A stretch of 64,000 nt of DNA from Pelethousia sp002409725 (GTDB lineage Bacteria; Bacillota; Clostridia; Christensenellales; CAG-138): NCBI GenBank assembly GCA_937915455.1, contig CALDNN010000225.1, positions 4,630 through 68,629 of the forward strand, in the 5' to 3' direction. Positions 48,463 to 57,358 of the stretch are shown in pieces. Below the pieces are notes generated by a model. That model was not told the origin of the DNA and searched no databases. It saw only the letters and a list, made by a program, of their open reading frames with translations. The translations under genes were made by a program, and so were the position numbers. Positions within the stretch are counted from its first letter, which is position 1; every line of letters begins with the position of its first letter.

Positions 48463-49884
48463 ATGGAAGAGAACAACACCTATCAGCGTGAACAACAGGA
48501 AAACCCACCAAAAGAGGAGCAGGCGCCCGCCTCTTATCCCAACGCGCGGCCACGCTTCAGCACGGAGCAGCCGGAGAAAAAGCGCGGCAACATAGGCGGC
48601 TATGTGGCTGTGGGCGCGGTCTGCCTGCTGGTGGGCTTGGCGCTGGGCTCGCTGATCACGGGGCTGGTGTCCCTGGGCACGAGCGGCATATCTGCCCTGA
48701 TCCGGGAGGGCACGGAGCATACGCCTGAGGATATTTGGAAATGGGATTGGGAATGGGATGGCTTTGGCCCCCGCTCGGATGCGCCGCATCCCGCCGAGCC
48801 CGAAGCCGTGAAGCCCGAGAAGATCGAGCCGCCCGAATATGTTTCGAGGCCCCTGCCTGCCTTCGACGGGCAAGCGCCGGCGCTCGGCAATGTAGTCAAC
48901 CCCCTGCCCGATATCGTGGAGCATTCGAGCAAGGGCGTGGTTGGCCTGGATATTTACTATGCCTCCGAGCGTGGCGATGAGGATTTTTTGGGCGGCTACG
49001 GCAGCGGCTTTGTAGTTTCCAGCGAGGGCTATATCATTACTAATGCCCATGTGGTGGAGGATGCTTCCCGCGTAATGGTGAAGTTTACCGATGGGGATGA
49101 GCTCGAAGCCGAGATAGTAGGCGCGGATACGCGCCTCGATGTGGCCGTGCTCAAGATCGAGCCGGCGGATTCACTCACGCCCCTGGCCCTCGGTACGAGC
49201 GCCGATGTGCGGGTGGGCGATTTTACCGTGGCCATCGGCAACCCCACGGGCGAGAAGCTGGCGGATACAGCCACCTTCGGCATCATCAGCGCCACAGGCC
49301 GCCAAACAAATGTGGATGGCCGGGTTAACAGCTATTTGCAAACGGACGCGGCTATCAATCCCGGCTCCAGCGGCGGCCCTCTGCTCGATATGCAGGGCAG
49401 GGTGATCGGCATCACCAGCGCTAAAACCCTCTACGCCGGCTATGACGATTATGGCAACGTGGTCAACGCCGAGGGCATTGGCTACGCCATTCCCATCGAC
49501 GACGCCATGAAGGTGGTGGCGGAGCTGATCACCACGGGACACGTGGTGCGGCCCGGCATCGGCATTTCCGTTGTGACCATCGACGCATACTACGCCGAGG
49601 AATACGACATCCCCGAGGGCGTGCTGGTCTATACCGTAACGCGCAACGGCCCGGCCCACCATGCGGATCTACGCGTGAACGACATCATCCTCTCCTACAA
49701 TGGCATCGTGCCCGGTGAGCATAGCGACCTTGTGGACTATGTGGCAGGCTTACAGGTGGGCGATACGATCGAGTTCCACATCTGGCGCAATGGTAAGGAG
49801 ATGGATATTACCCTCACCGTTGCAGACATCAACCTGGTCGGCACGGAGATCCTTAACGGAGAATACGCGGATATCATCGATTGA
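48463..49884 (+). CDS. HtrA/DegP-like serine protease (S1C) with PDZ domain
   Basis: 473 residues. Cytoplasmic acidic/Gln-rich start, membrane helix (about 46-66), a Pro/Glu linker, protease domain with catalytic His196 (TNAHVV), Asp226 (RLDVAVLKI) and Ser303 (NPGSSGGPL), then one PDZ domain (about 360-455). It acts outside the membrane to degrade misfolded proteins. Co-oriented with the two-component system, typical of a CssRS-HtrA-like module. Ends at a strong terminator. Confidence 0.95.
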   Translation: MEENNTYQREQQENPPKEEQAPASYPNARPRFSTEQPEKKRGNIGGYVAVGAVCLLVGLALGSLITGLVSLGTSGISALIREGTEHTPEDIWKWDWEWDGFGPRSDAPHPAEPEAVKPEKIEPPEYVSRPLPAFDGQAPALGNVVNPLPDIVEHSSKGVVGLDIYYASERGDEDFLGGYGSGFVVSSEGYIITNAHVVEDASRVMVKFTDGDELEAEIVGADTRLDVAVLKIEPADSLTPLALGTSADVRVGDFTVAIGNPTGEKLADTATFGIISATGRQTNVDGRVNSYLQTDAAINPGSSGGPLLDMQGRVIGITSAKTLYAGYDDYGNVVNAEGIGYAIPIDDAMKVVAELITTGHVVRPGIGISVVTIDAYYAEEYDIPEGVLVYTVTRNGPAHHADLRVNDIILSYNGIVPGEHSDLVDYVAGLQVGDTIEFHIWRNGKEMDITLTVADINLVGTEILNGEYADIID

Positions 49885-49896
49885 TATCGCAAACGA

Positions 49897-49938
49897 GCAA
49901 ACAAAGCGGCGCACGGCATCGTGCGCCGCCGTTTGTTT
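49897..49938 (+). terminator. Intrinsic terminator of htrA
   Basis: GCGGCGCACG (49,906-49,915) with CGTGCGCCGC (49,920-49,929), extended by CAAACAAA/GTTTGTTT. Confidence 0.85.
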
Positions 49939-50076
49939 CCCCCAAAAGGGTGCGGCGGGCTAGACGCAGGGCACAATAAAGACGGATAAAAACGGGGGCG
50001 CACATGGCCTGCCCCGGGCCGCCGGCAAGGTAAAAAACGCATTTTGGTATGGTTATGTACTGTCTATGGGAATAAT

Positions 50077-50105
50077 AAACCAAAACCCCAAGGAGGTTTT
50101 GGTTT
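50077..50105 (+). promoter_or_regulatory. Hairpin containing the ribosome-binding site of the bofC-like gene
   Basis: AAACCAAAACC (50,077-50,087) pairs perfectly with GGTTTTGGTTT (50,095-50,105). The Shine-Dalgarno AAGGAGG (50,090-50,096) lies in the 7-base loop and first stem bases, and the ATG follows directly at 50,106. Confidence 0.7.
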
Positions 50106-50717
50106 ATGAACGGATTGCATCCCTCTGGCGTTTTGCGCGCCTCCACGGCGCTGATGCTCTGCTGTGCCATGCTGCTGCTGGGCGCGGCCGGGGGCTACAG
50201 CCTCGGAAGCAGGGAGCGGGTGAACATAGAATCCCCTGCGGAGGCTGCCCTGCCCCCGGAGGCGGCGCAGGCTGACCCAACAGAGGCGGCGGAGCCGCCC
50301 GTGGGCGCGGCGCAGGTAGCCAAAATGGGCGAGGAGACCGTATCCCCGAATGCGGTCGTGACCTGGCGCTACCAAATGGCCTGTGGCCACATCGTGGAGC
50401 TGACGGACGCGCAGCCCGTTATCGGCAAGACCCGGCTAGAGCTGGAGGAAGACTACGGGGCCGCGGCGGTGGAAGCTTTCAGCCCCGAGGTGGTGACGCT
50501 GTGCCTTCAATCAGATAACTTCTGCCCCGTGCACTATGTGCTCGTACTGAAGGATGAAGCCCTTACCGTGCAAAAAACGAATGAAAAGCTGGAGGTGGAG
50601 GTGCTGCTGACTCTAGATGTGGATCTGCCCGCCGATGCTGCCGCGGAATGCGCCGATGGCCTGCCGTTCGACAGCCTGGAGGACATCAATATTTACTTGG
50701 AAGGCATCGAGGGATAA
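50106..50717 (+). CDS. BofC-like forespore regulator, membrane-anchored
   Basis: 203 residues: N-terminal membrane segment (about 12-34), a Pro/Glu/Ala linker, then a domain of which the C-terminal half (HYVLVLKDEALTVQKTNE to GLPFDSLEDINIYLEG) matches the BofC C-terminal pattern. BofC in Bacillus controls pro-sigma-K processing from the intermembrane space. bofC lies upstream of ruvAB in Bacillus as well, which supports the call. Initiation may be modulated by the hairpin at 50,077. Terminator at 50,738. Confidence 0.7.
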   Translation: MNGLHPSGVLRASTALMLCCAMLLLGAAGGYSLGSRERVNIESPAEAALPPEAAQADPTEAAEPPVGAAQVAKMGEETVSPNAVVTWRYQMACGHIVELTDAQPVIGKTRLELEEDYGAAAVEAFSPEVVTLCLQSDNFCPVHYVLVLKDEALTVQKTNEKLEVEVLLTLDVDLPADAAAECADGLPFDSLEDINIYLEGIEG

Positions 50718-50737
50718 AGGAAGATACGGAGCTGTAG

Positions 50738-50765
50738 GGAGCGCTCAGCAGGATGCGCTCCTTTT
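50738..50765 (+). terminator. Intrinsic terminator
   Basis: GGAGCGC (50,738-50,744) with GCGCTCC (50,755-50,761) then TTTT. Confidence 0.75.
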
Positions 50766-50789
50766 CCACTTGAAGCGGCGCAAATCGGG

Positions 50790-50818
50790 TTGTGAAACAT
50801 AAATTCCCATGGTACAAT
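50790..50818 (+). promoter_or_regulatory. Sigma-A promoter of ruvC
   Basis: TTGTGA (50,790-50,795), 17-base spacer, TACAAT (50,813-50,818). Confidence 0.6.
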
Positions 50819-50846
50819 AAAATAAGTATAATTATGAGGTGAGCGC

Positions 50847-51347
50847 TTGATCATTCTGGGCATTGATCCGGGCTATGCTATTTTGGGCTACGGCGTGCTG
50901 GAAGCCAGGCTGGGCCAGAGGCCTAGGCCCGTGGACTATGGTGTGATCGAAACGGCTGCGGACGAGCCTTTTCCCCAGCGGCTGGACAAGCTATACCTGG
51001 GGGTGCGCCAGCTCATCGGCCTCTATAAGCCGGAACAGGTGGCCTTTGAGGAGCTTTTTTTCTACCGCAATGTGACCACGGCCCTGCAAGTGGGGGCCGG
51101 GCGGGGCGTGGCCCTCCTGGCGGCCCAGCAGGCGGGCCTGCCGCTGTATGAATATACCCCCATGCAGATCAAGCTGGCCGTGTGCGGTAACGGGCACGCG
51201 GATAAGCGGCAGATCCAGCAGATGGTGCGCCTTCTGCTCTGCCTGAAGGAACTGCCCAAGCCGGACGACGCGGCGGACGCCCTGGGAGCGGCCATATGCC
51301 ACGCGAATACCTGCGGCCCGGCTGCGGAGGAATTCCGCATCCGCTAA
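50847..51347 (+). CDS. ruvC: Holliday junction resolvase RuvC
   Basis: 166 residues from TTG (GAGGTGAG about 6 bases upstream). Catalytic acidic residues: D7 (GIDPG), E68/E69 (FEELFF), D140/D141 and D144 (PDDAADAL). It nicks four-way junctions moved by RuvAB. ruvA follows after a 184-bp structured spacer. Confidence 0.95.
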   Translation: MIILGIDPGYAILGYGVLEARLGQRPRPVDYGVIETAADEPFPQRLDKLYLGVRQLIGLYKPEQVAFEELFFYRNVTTALQVGAGRGVALLAAQQAGLPLYEYTPMQIKLAVCGNGHADKRQIQQMVRLLLCLKELPKPDDAADALGAAICHANTCGPAAEEFRIR

Positions 51348-51364
51348 TTTGGGTTTGAGATGAT

Positions 51365-51510
51365 GCATTGCTCCACCGATTAAACAATGCCAAAGGATAG
51401 GCAAGAAATTTTGGTGCAGAGCAAGGAAGCGGAGCGAAGGCGTACCCGCAGCGGTACGCTGAGCGAGACGATGACGCAGGTACGCCAAAATAACTGCCAG
51501 GCTTGGCAGG
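51365..51510 (+). repeat. Structured intergenic element between ruvC and ruvA
   Basis: A nested set of inverted repeats: GCATTG/CAATGC (51,365/51,385), ATTTTGG/CCAAAAT (51,408-51,414/51,485-51,491) enclosing GCGTACC/GGTACGC (51,440-51,446/51,453-51,459), then CTGCCA/TGGCAG (51,494/51,503). The motif GGTACGC also recurs at 51,479. It looks like a dispersed repeat or structured RNA inserted in the ruv operon. The ruvA ribosome-binding site (GGGGGGAG) follows. Confidence 0.55.
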
Positions 51511-51531
51511 ATTTAGTGGGGGGAGCAATAG

Positions 51532-52116
51532 ATGTTTGCACATATTCGTGGCATTGTGGATGAGCTCGCGCCGGATCGGGCCGTGATCGAGGCGGGCGGC
51601 GTGGGCTACGAGCTGCAATGCTCCACGGCCACGCTAAAGACCCTCCAAACCGGGGCCCAGGCTAAGCTATACGTGCATTTTCATCTTGCGCAGGATGCGG
51701 TATCCCTTTATGGCTTTGCCTCCGCGCAGGAGCGGGCGATGTTCCGCCGGCTGATCGGCGTGACCCGTGTGGGCCCCAAGTTGGCCCTGGCCGTGCTGAG
51801 CCATTTGAGCGTATCCGATATTGCGGCTGCCATCCTCACGGAAAACGAAGCCGCTTTGAGCCAGGTGCCTGGTATGGGCAAAAAGACGACCGCCCGCCTG
51901 CTCCTGGAGCTGAAAGAAAAGGTCTCTGAGGATATGGGCGCGGCCGGTGGGCTTAGCGGCGGCGTTTCGCTCGATATGCGGGCCGAGGCCACGGCCGCCC
52001 TGGTGGCCCTGGGTTACGACGGCGTGGTGGCCGGGCGGGCCGTAGCTGCCGTGCCGGCGAGCGAGCGGGTCGAGGATATGATTACGGCGGCGCTTCGAAG
52101 CTTGGCCGCCAAATAG
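51532..52116 (+). CDS. ruvA: Holliday junction branch-migration protein RuvA
   Basis: 194 residues. N-terminal OB fold (MFAHIRGIVDELAPDRAVIEAGGVGYEL), two helix-hairpin-helix motifs (GVTRVGPKLALAVL, VPGMGKKTTARLL) and the C-terminal RuvB-contacting domain. Tetramers bind the junction and load RuvB. ruvB follows by 16 bp. Confidence 0.96.
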   Translation: MFAHIRGIVDELAPDRAVIEAGGVGYELQCSTATLKTLQTGAQAKLYVHFHLAQDAVSLYGFASAQERAMFRRLIGVTRVGPKLALAVLSHLSVSDIAAAILTENEAALSQVPGMGKKTTARLLLELKEKVSEDMGAAGGLSGGVSLDMRAEATAALVALGYDGVVAGRAVAAVPASERVEDMITAALRSLAAK

Positions 52117-52132
52117 GGAATAGGAGAACGGG

Positions 52133-53191
52133 ATGGACGAACGGCTCATCACCTCCTCCATGATGCTGGAGGATGAACAAACCGAATATAGCCTCAGGCC
52201 CCGCTTTTTAAACGAGTATATTGGCCAGCACCATGTGAAGGAACACATGCGCATCTATATCGAGGCAGCCAAGCATAGGGGCGAGCCGCTGGATCACGCC
52301 CTCTTTTATGGCCCGCCGGGCCTGGGCAAAACCACCCTGGCCGCCATCGTGGCCAATGAGATGGGTGGCAATCTGCGGGTCACCAGCGGCCCGGCCATCA
52401 GCCACGCGGGGGATTTGGCCGCCATTTTGACCAACCTCGCGCCCGGGGATATCCTCTTCATCGACGAGATCCACCGCCTCAACGCCAGCGTGGAGGAAGT
52501 GCTCTACCCGGCGATGGAGGATTACGCGCTGGATATCATCATCGGCAAAGGCCCCAGCGCCCATTCCATCCGGCTGGATCTGCCCCGCTTCACCCTGATC
52601 GGGGCCACCACCCGCATGGGCTTGCTCACTTCGCCCTTGCGGGATCGCTTCGGCATCAAGGAACAATTAGAGCTTTACGCCCCGGAAGATCTGCAGGAGA
52701 TCATCCGCCGCAGCGCGGATATCCTGCATATCGAGATCGATGGGGCGTCTGCGCTGGAGATCGCCGGCCGTTCCCGGGGCACGCCCCGCATCGTCAACCG
52801 GCTTTTGAAGCGGGTGCGGGATTATGCCCAGGTACGCGGCAACGGCAGCATCGACCTTTCGTCGGCCCGGGCGGGCCTTGAGATGCTGGCCATCGATGAG
52901 CTGGGGCTCGATAAGGTGGATAGGCGTATGCTTCTCACCATGATTGAAAAATTCGGCGGCAGGCCCGTGGGCCTCGATACCATCGCAGCCGCCACCGGCG
53001 AGGACGCCACCACCATCGAGGATGTTTATGAGCCGTACCTTTTGCAGCTGGGGCTAATCGCCCGCACGCCCAGGGGCCGCATGGTGCTGCCTGCAGGCTA
53101 TGCGCACATGGGTTACGCGCCGCCCCCAGTAGAGGCTGCCCCAGTGGAGGCTGCCCCGGCGGGTTCGCAGCAGCAGCGGCTGGATATATAG
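52133..53191 (+). CDS. ruvB: Holliday junction helicase RuvB
   Basis: 352 residues: Walker A GPPGLGKT at 60-67, Walker B ILFIDEIHRL near 107-116, sensor ATTRMGLLTSPLRDRFG, Arg finger region, and the C-terminal winged helix ending in PRGRMVLPAGYAHMG. Hexameric motor for branch migration. The last ~20 residues (PPPVEAAPVEAAPAG) are a low-complexity extension beyond the usual end. Confidence 0.96.
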   Translation: MDERLITSSMMLEDEQTEYSLRPRFLNEYIGQHHVKEHMRIYIEAAKHRGEPLDHALFYGPPGLGKTTLAAIVANEMGGNLRVTSGPAISHAGDLAAILTNLAPGDILFIDEIHRLNASVEEVLYPAMEDYALDIIIGKGPSAHSIRLDLPRFTLIGATTRMGLLTSPLRDRFGIKEQLELYAPEDLQEIIRRSADILHIEIDGASALEIAGRSRGTPRIVNRLLKRVRDYAQVRGNGSIDLSSARAGLEMLAIDELGLDKVDRRMLLTMIEKFGGRPVGLDTIAAATGEDATTIEDVYEPYLLQLGLIARTPRGRMVLPAGYAHMGYAPPPVEAAPVEAAPAGSQQQRLDI

Positions 53192-53251
53192 GAAGGCAAG
53201 AAACAATATCCATATCCATCATATAGAATTCAGGGGAAGGAAGTTGCATGT

Positions 53252-54268
53252 ATGGCAGGGAAGAAGGAATTGCAGGCAATGCTGGCGCAGCGGGAAAGCG
53301 CCGTGGCCCAGCGTGAGGCGGAGATCGCCGTTCTGACCAAGCGGGTGGAGGAGCTCACGGGCCGGGAGACCCAGCTGCAGACCGAGGTAACGGGCTACCG
53401 TTCCCGGGGCGAGGCGATCATCAACGCCCTTACGGAAGCCCAGCGCACGGCGTCCCGTATCCGCGAGGAAGCGGACGCCTACAAGACCCAGGTCGTAGGC
53501 AGCGCCTACGCGGAACGGGACGCGGCCAAAAGGGAAGCCGAGGAGACCATTCAGGCGGCCAGGCAGGAGGCCGGGCAGATCCGGGCCCAGGCGGAGAGCC
53601 GGGCGGCCCAGCTGCGCGCCGAAGCGCAGCAGCAGGCGGCACAGATCCGCGCAGAGGCGGAGCAGCAGGCGGCCCAGCGAACAGCCCAGGCGGATGCCCA
53701 AGTGGCGGAGGCCGAGCGAAAGGCAGCCGGCTTAAAGGAGCGCCTGCGACAGGCTGCGGAGGAGGCCCGGCAGCAGGCCGCGGCCTTTGGCTCCTTTGTG
53801 CTGGATATCGGCAATTCCAGCGCGGGCACGGCCAAGGTGGAGGAGGCGGCGCTGCCGGAGGATTACAGCTCCCCCCAGGTGCTGATGCAGAATATTTATG
53901 CCCTGCAGGGCCGCTCGCTCCCCGGGGAAGAGCCCGCGGAAGCACCCCAACCGGAGCCTGAGCCGGAACCCCAGCCAGAGCCAGAACCGCAGCCGGAACC
54001 GGAACCCCAGCCCGAGCCCCAGCCGGAGCCACAGATCGTGGCCGCGCCGGTGATCCACACGGAATCCGAGCTGGATGCGGATGCGCTTTTGACGGAATTG
54101 GTGAGCGCGCTGGATGGGCCCGCGCCTGCAAAAACATCCGAAGAGGAGCAGGTATATTCCGTAAGCGATATCCTCTCCGCCGCGCCCGTAGAGGCCGCGG
54201 CCGGGCCAGCCATGAGCGTGCCCGGCGGCCTGGATGACATCATCGACGACATCCTTCGGGGCATTTGA
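53252..54268 (+). CDS. Long coiled-coil protein with Glu/Pro/Gln repeats
   Basis: 338 residues. Residues 1-180 form a continuous coiled coil rich in Glu, Ala, Gln and Arg (repeats such as RAEAQQQAAQIRAEAEQQAAQ), somewhat like DivIVA-type proteins. Residues 225-262 are a Pro-Glu-Gln repeat. The acidic end shows SVSDIL and a final DDIIDDILRGI helix. No membrane segment or signal. The first ATG at 53,252 follows GGAAGGAAG by about 7 bases. Possible cytoskeletal or polar scaffold; no family assigned with confidence. The proS promoter overlaps its end. Confidence 0.75.
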   Translation: MAGKKELQAMLAQRESAVAQREAEIAVLTKRVEELTGRETQLQTEVTGYRSRGEAIINALTEAQRTASRIREEADAYKTQVVGSAYAERDAAKREAEETIQAARQEAGQIRAQAESRAAQLRAEAQQQAAQIRAEAEQQAAQRTAQADAQVAEAERKAAGLKERLRQAAEEARQQAAAFGSFVLDIGNSSAGTAKVEEAALPEDYSSPQVLMQNIYALQGRSLPGEEPAEAPQPEPEPEPQPEPEPQPEPEPQPEPQPEPQIVAAPVIHTESELDADALLTELVSALDGPAPAKTSEEEQVYSVSDILSAAPVEAAAGPAMSVPGGLDDIIDDILRGI

Positions 54269-54293
54269 CAAGGCCCCGGCCGGATGCTATAGT
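54265..54293 (+). promoter_or_regulatory. Sigma-A promoter of proS
   Basis: TTGACA (54,265-54,270), 17-base spacer, TATAGT (54,288-54,293). The -35 box overlaps the preceding stop codon. Confidence 0.7.
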
Positions 54294-54339
54294 GTTTTTT
54301 GATATCGCATTTATTTAGCTTGGAGGAACGAAACGGAGC

Positions 54340-55782
54340 ATGGCAAAGAACAACGAGGAATTCGTACAGCACATCGCCAGCCGCAGCGAGGATTTCGCCC
54401 AATGGTATACCGACGTGGTCATCAAAACCGATATGTCGGATTACAGCGAGGTTCGGGGCTGCATGGTCATCAAGCCCTATGGCTATGCCATCTGGGAGCT
54501 GATGCAGGCGCAGATGGATCAGCGGTTTAAGGATACGGGGCATGTAAACGCCTATTTTCCCCTGCTGATCCCCGAGAGCATGCTCATGCGGGAGGCCGAA
54601 CACGTCGAAGGCTTCGCGCCGGAGGTAGCCTGGGTCACCCAGGGCGGCACCGAAACCCTCACGGAGCGCCTGGCCATCCGCCCCACCAGCGAAACCATCA
54701 TCGGTACCATGTACGCCAAGTGGATCCAGTCCTACCGCGATCTGCCCATGCTGATGAACCAGTGGTGCAACGTGATGCGCTGGGAAAAGAGCACCCGCCC
54801 CTTCCTGCGCACGGCCGAGTTTCTCTGGCAAGAGGGCCATACTGCCCACGCCACCTTCGACGAGGCCCAGGAGGAGACCATGCGCATGCTGGGCGTCTAT
54901 AAGGATTTTGCCGAGAACGTGCTGGCCATCCCCGTACTGACGGGCCGCAAGAGCGAAAAGGAAAAGTTCGCCGGCGCGTATGCCACCTATACCATGGAGG
55001 CCATGATGCAGGATGGCAAGGCCCTGCAAATGGGCACCTCGCATAACATGGCGCAAAATTTTGCCAAGAGCTACGAGATCATGTATCTGAGCAAAGAAGG
55101 CCACCAAGAATACTGCCACACTACCAGCTGGGGCACCTCCACCCGCATGATCGGCGGCGTGATCATGGTGCACGGCGACGACCGCGGCCTGGTGCTGCCC
55201 CCCCGCATCGCGCCCTATCAGGCCGTGATCGTGCCCATCGCAACCCACAAGGAAGGCGTGATGGATAAGGCCGATGAAGTCTTCCGCAGCCTCAAGGCCG
55301 CGGGAATCCGCATGAAGCTGGACGATAGCGAGCAGAGCGCGGGCTGGAAGTTCAATCAATGGGAGATGAAGGGCGTGCCTGTGCGCATTGAGCTCGGGCC
55401 CAAGGATATCGAAAAAAACCAGGCCGTGCTGGTGCGGCGGGATACCCACGAAAAGCTCTTCGTTTCGCTGGAGGGCCTGGCGGATACCATCAAGCAATTG
55501 CTCGACGACATCCACCAGAGCATGTTCAACAAGGCATTGGCGATCCGCGAGGAACGCACGCAGGATGTGCGGGATTTTGGTGCGTTCATGGAGGCTGTAA
55601 AAACCGGCTTTGCCCGGGCGCCCTGGTGTGGCGAGCGGGAGTGCGAGGATGAGATCAAAGCCATCACCGGCGCATCCACCCGCTGCTATACCCTGGATTA
55701 CGACGCAGAGGCCCATAGGGACAACTGCATCTTCTGCGATAAAAAGGCCAAGCACCTGATGTATTTCGGCCGGGCTTACTAA
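54340..55782 (+). CDS. proS: Prolyl-tRNA synthetase, archaeal/eukaryal type
   Basis: 480 residues, the short ProS3 form without the bacterial INS editing domain. Class II motifs: motif 2 around MLMNQWCNVMRWEKSTRPFLRTAEFLWQEGHTAH, motif 3 region GTSTRMIGGVIMVHGDDRGLVLPP; the C-terminal zinc-like domain has CGERECEDEIK and CIFCDKKAKHLMYFGRAY. It charges tRNA-Pro; editing in trans may be done by the YbaK-type protein at 19,096. GGAGG upstream; terminator downstream. Confidence 0.96.
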   Translation: MAKNNEEFVQHIASRSEDFAQWYTDVVIKTDMSDYSEVRGCMVIKPYGYAIWELMQAQMDQRFKDTGHVNAYFPLLIPESMLMREAEHVEGFAPEVAWVTQGGTETLTERLAIRPTSETIIGTMYAKWIQSYRDLPMLMNQWCNVMRWEKSTRPFLRTAEFLWQEGHTAHATFDEAQEETMRMLGVYKDFAENVLAIPVLTGRKSEKEKFAGAYATYTMEAMMQDGKALQMGTSHNMAQNFAKSYEIMYLSKEGHQEYCHTTSWGTSTRMIGGVIMVHGDDRGLVLPPRIAPYQAVIVPIATHKEGVMDKADEVFRSLKAAGIRMKLDDSEQSAGWKFNQWEMKGVPVRIELGPKDIEKNQAVLVRRDTHEKLFVSLEGLADTIKQLLDDIHQSMFNKALAIREERTQDVRDFGAFMEAVKTGFARAPWCGERECEDEIKAITGASTRCYTLDYDAEAHRDNCIFCDKKAKHLMYFGRAY

Positions 55783-55804
55783 AAGGCTTTTTCGCAAAAT
55801 GCAA

Positions 55805-55831
55805 GGGGGGAGTGACGCTCTCCCCTTTTTT
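55805..55831 (+). terminator. Intrinsic terminator of proS
   Basis: GGGGGGAG (55,805-55,812) with CTCTCCCC (55,818-55,825), then six Ts. Confidence 0.85.
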
Positions 55832-55855
55832 AAAAAAGGAAAGTACGAGGTTTTC

Positions 55856-57274
55856 ATGAGAAGGATCGCGGCCCTTGTTCTGTGCGCGCTGATGCTCTTG
55901 CCGCTATCGGGTTGCCAGCCCTCGCGGGAAGCCCTTTTGCGCCAGGGGATTAAAATAGAGGAGCTTGACGCCGGCGCGCTTCGCGAGATAGCGGAGGAAG
56001 CCATCCTCAGCGGGCAAACAGAGCTGCGCCTTAACTACCTGGGCCGCCGGGCGGCGGTGGAGCAAGCGGTACGGGATGGGCTGTGGCAGGCGCGGGAGAG
56101 TACGAGCTACCCCATGCGCCGTTTCCTTGCGGCATACGATGTGTCCTGCACGCAGGAGCGGGGCTATGTGGCCACCCGCATCATACTCACGCCGGCGGAG
56201 ACGGGCCTACTGGCGGATATACCCCGCGACGCGCAGGGCGGTCTGGCCGTGGAGGCCTATGGGAAAGGCACGTTGGAAGCCTTGCTCATGGATATGATGG
56301 AAGCCAAGCAGCAGCAGGCCCTGCGCCTCTATAAATGGCAGGATCTCGATGCCTTCAACGCTATCCTCAAGCAGGATCTGGATGTCATCCTCAATACGAA
56401 TTACGCCTATGTTTATCTGGTTTCCAGCGCGCAATGGGTGCTGAGCGAATATCCGGGCACGGATGGCGAAACCTTTGTGGAGCTGGATATCAGCCTGGAG
56501 TATGAGCCGGATACGATCCCACTGGCGGATATCCCGGTGGTGGACAACAGCCTGGAGATGATCGACGCCCTGGTGGAAGGCTGGGCGGCCGGGGCGGATA
56601 AGGTGACCCTCATCCTGGAGGATGTCCGGCCGGATGAGGAAACGCTTTTCAGCTGGATCAATACCGCCGAGGTTAACAGCGCCTCTTTGGCTTGTGAGGG
56701 CGATTCCATCTGGTATGAGCTGCTGGAAAACCCAAGCCCGCGCCAGATCGGCCGTTTCTGGCTGGAATTCGACGCCAAGGACAGCCGCATTACCGAGGCC
56801 CAGACGGAGCTAGATAAAACCATCACATCTGAAGCGCAGGCTCTCAAAGCGCGGCTGGGCGAGGGCGCGGATGCGAAAACGGCCTACCGGGCCGTGTTCG
56901 AGCGGGTGATGGAGATCACCGAATACGACGATGACATCCGCGAGGCCACAGAGCAAAAAACGCTTACGCAGGAGATGCAGATCCTGCGCAGCGCTTACGG
57001 GGCGTTGGTGGCTGGCAAAACGGTTTGCACGGGCTATGCCCGCGCCTTCCAGGCCCTGTGCAACGAGCTCGGCCTACCCTGCTGGACTGTAAACGGCTAT
57101 CAGGATGGTGAGGGCCATACCTGGAACATGGTGCGCCTCAGTGGCGAAACGCTGTATATAGATTGTACCTTTGCGGATACGGGCGGCAGGCCGAATAAGT
57201 ATTTCCTGGCCAGCGCCGAAGAGATGGAGGCGCGGGACTATGTGCCGGACGAAGGCTTTGTGATGCCTTGGTAA
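55856..57274 (+). CDS. Transglutaminase-like lipoprotein
   Basis: 472 residues. Signal peptide with lipobox LPLSGC, then ~330 residues without a recognised fold, and a C-terminal transglutaminase-like domain with the triad Cys391 (TVCTGYARAFQALC), His421 (GEGHTWNMV) and Asp436 (LYIDCTFAD). Such domains act as cysteine proteases or cross-linking enzymes at the cell surface. Start at 55,856 with GAGG upstream; the ATG at 55,799 lies before the proS terminator. Terminator at 57,281. Confidence 0.9.
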   Translation: MRRIAALVLCALMLLPLSGCQPSREALLRQGIKIEELDAGALREIAEEAILSGQTELRLNYLGRRAAVEQAVRDGLWQARESTSYPMRRFLAAYDVSCTQERGYVATRIILTPAETGLLADIPRDAQGGLAVEAYGKGTLEALLMDMMEAKQQQALRLYKWQDLDAFNAILKQDLDVILNTNYAYVYLVSSAQWVLSEYPGTDGETFVELDISLEYEPDTIPLADIPVVDNSLEMIDALVEGWAAGADKVTLILEDVRPDEETLFSWINTAEVNSASLACEGDSIWYELLENPSPRQIGRFWLEFDAKDSRITEAQTELDKTITSEAQALKARLGEGADAKTAYRAVFERVMEITEYDDDIREATEQKTLTQEMQILRSAYGALVAGKTVCTGYARAFQALCNELGLPCWTVNGYQDGEGHTWNMVRLSGETLYIDCTFADTGGRPNKYFLASAEEMEARDYVPDEGFVMPW

Positions 57275-57280
57275 ACGGCT

Positions 57281-57319
57281 AAGGCCTATCCCAGATCGAG
57301 GGATAGGCCTTCTTTTTTT
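57281..57319 (+). terminator. Intrinsic terminator
   Basis: AAGGCCTATCCC (57,281-57,292) with GGGATAGGCCTT (57,300-57,311), 7-base loop, then TCTTTTTTT-like run. Confidence 0.9.
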
Positions 57320-57358
57320 GCGCAACACTAGGGGCAGCAGCATATGGGAGGCAGACGC

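Noticed and set aside
53937..54036. Short tandem repeat, possible CRISPR-like array
   Set aside because: It is a Pro-Glu-Gln codon repeat inside a coding frame; there are no spacers.
53896..56004. 702-codon open frame on the minus strand
   Set aside because: It is antisense to proS and the coiled-coil gene; its His/Gly/Leu-rich composition is typical of the mirror frame of GC-rich genes and it has no recognisable domain.
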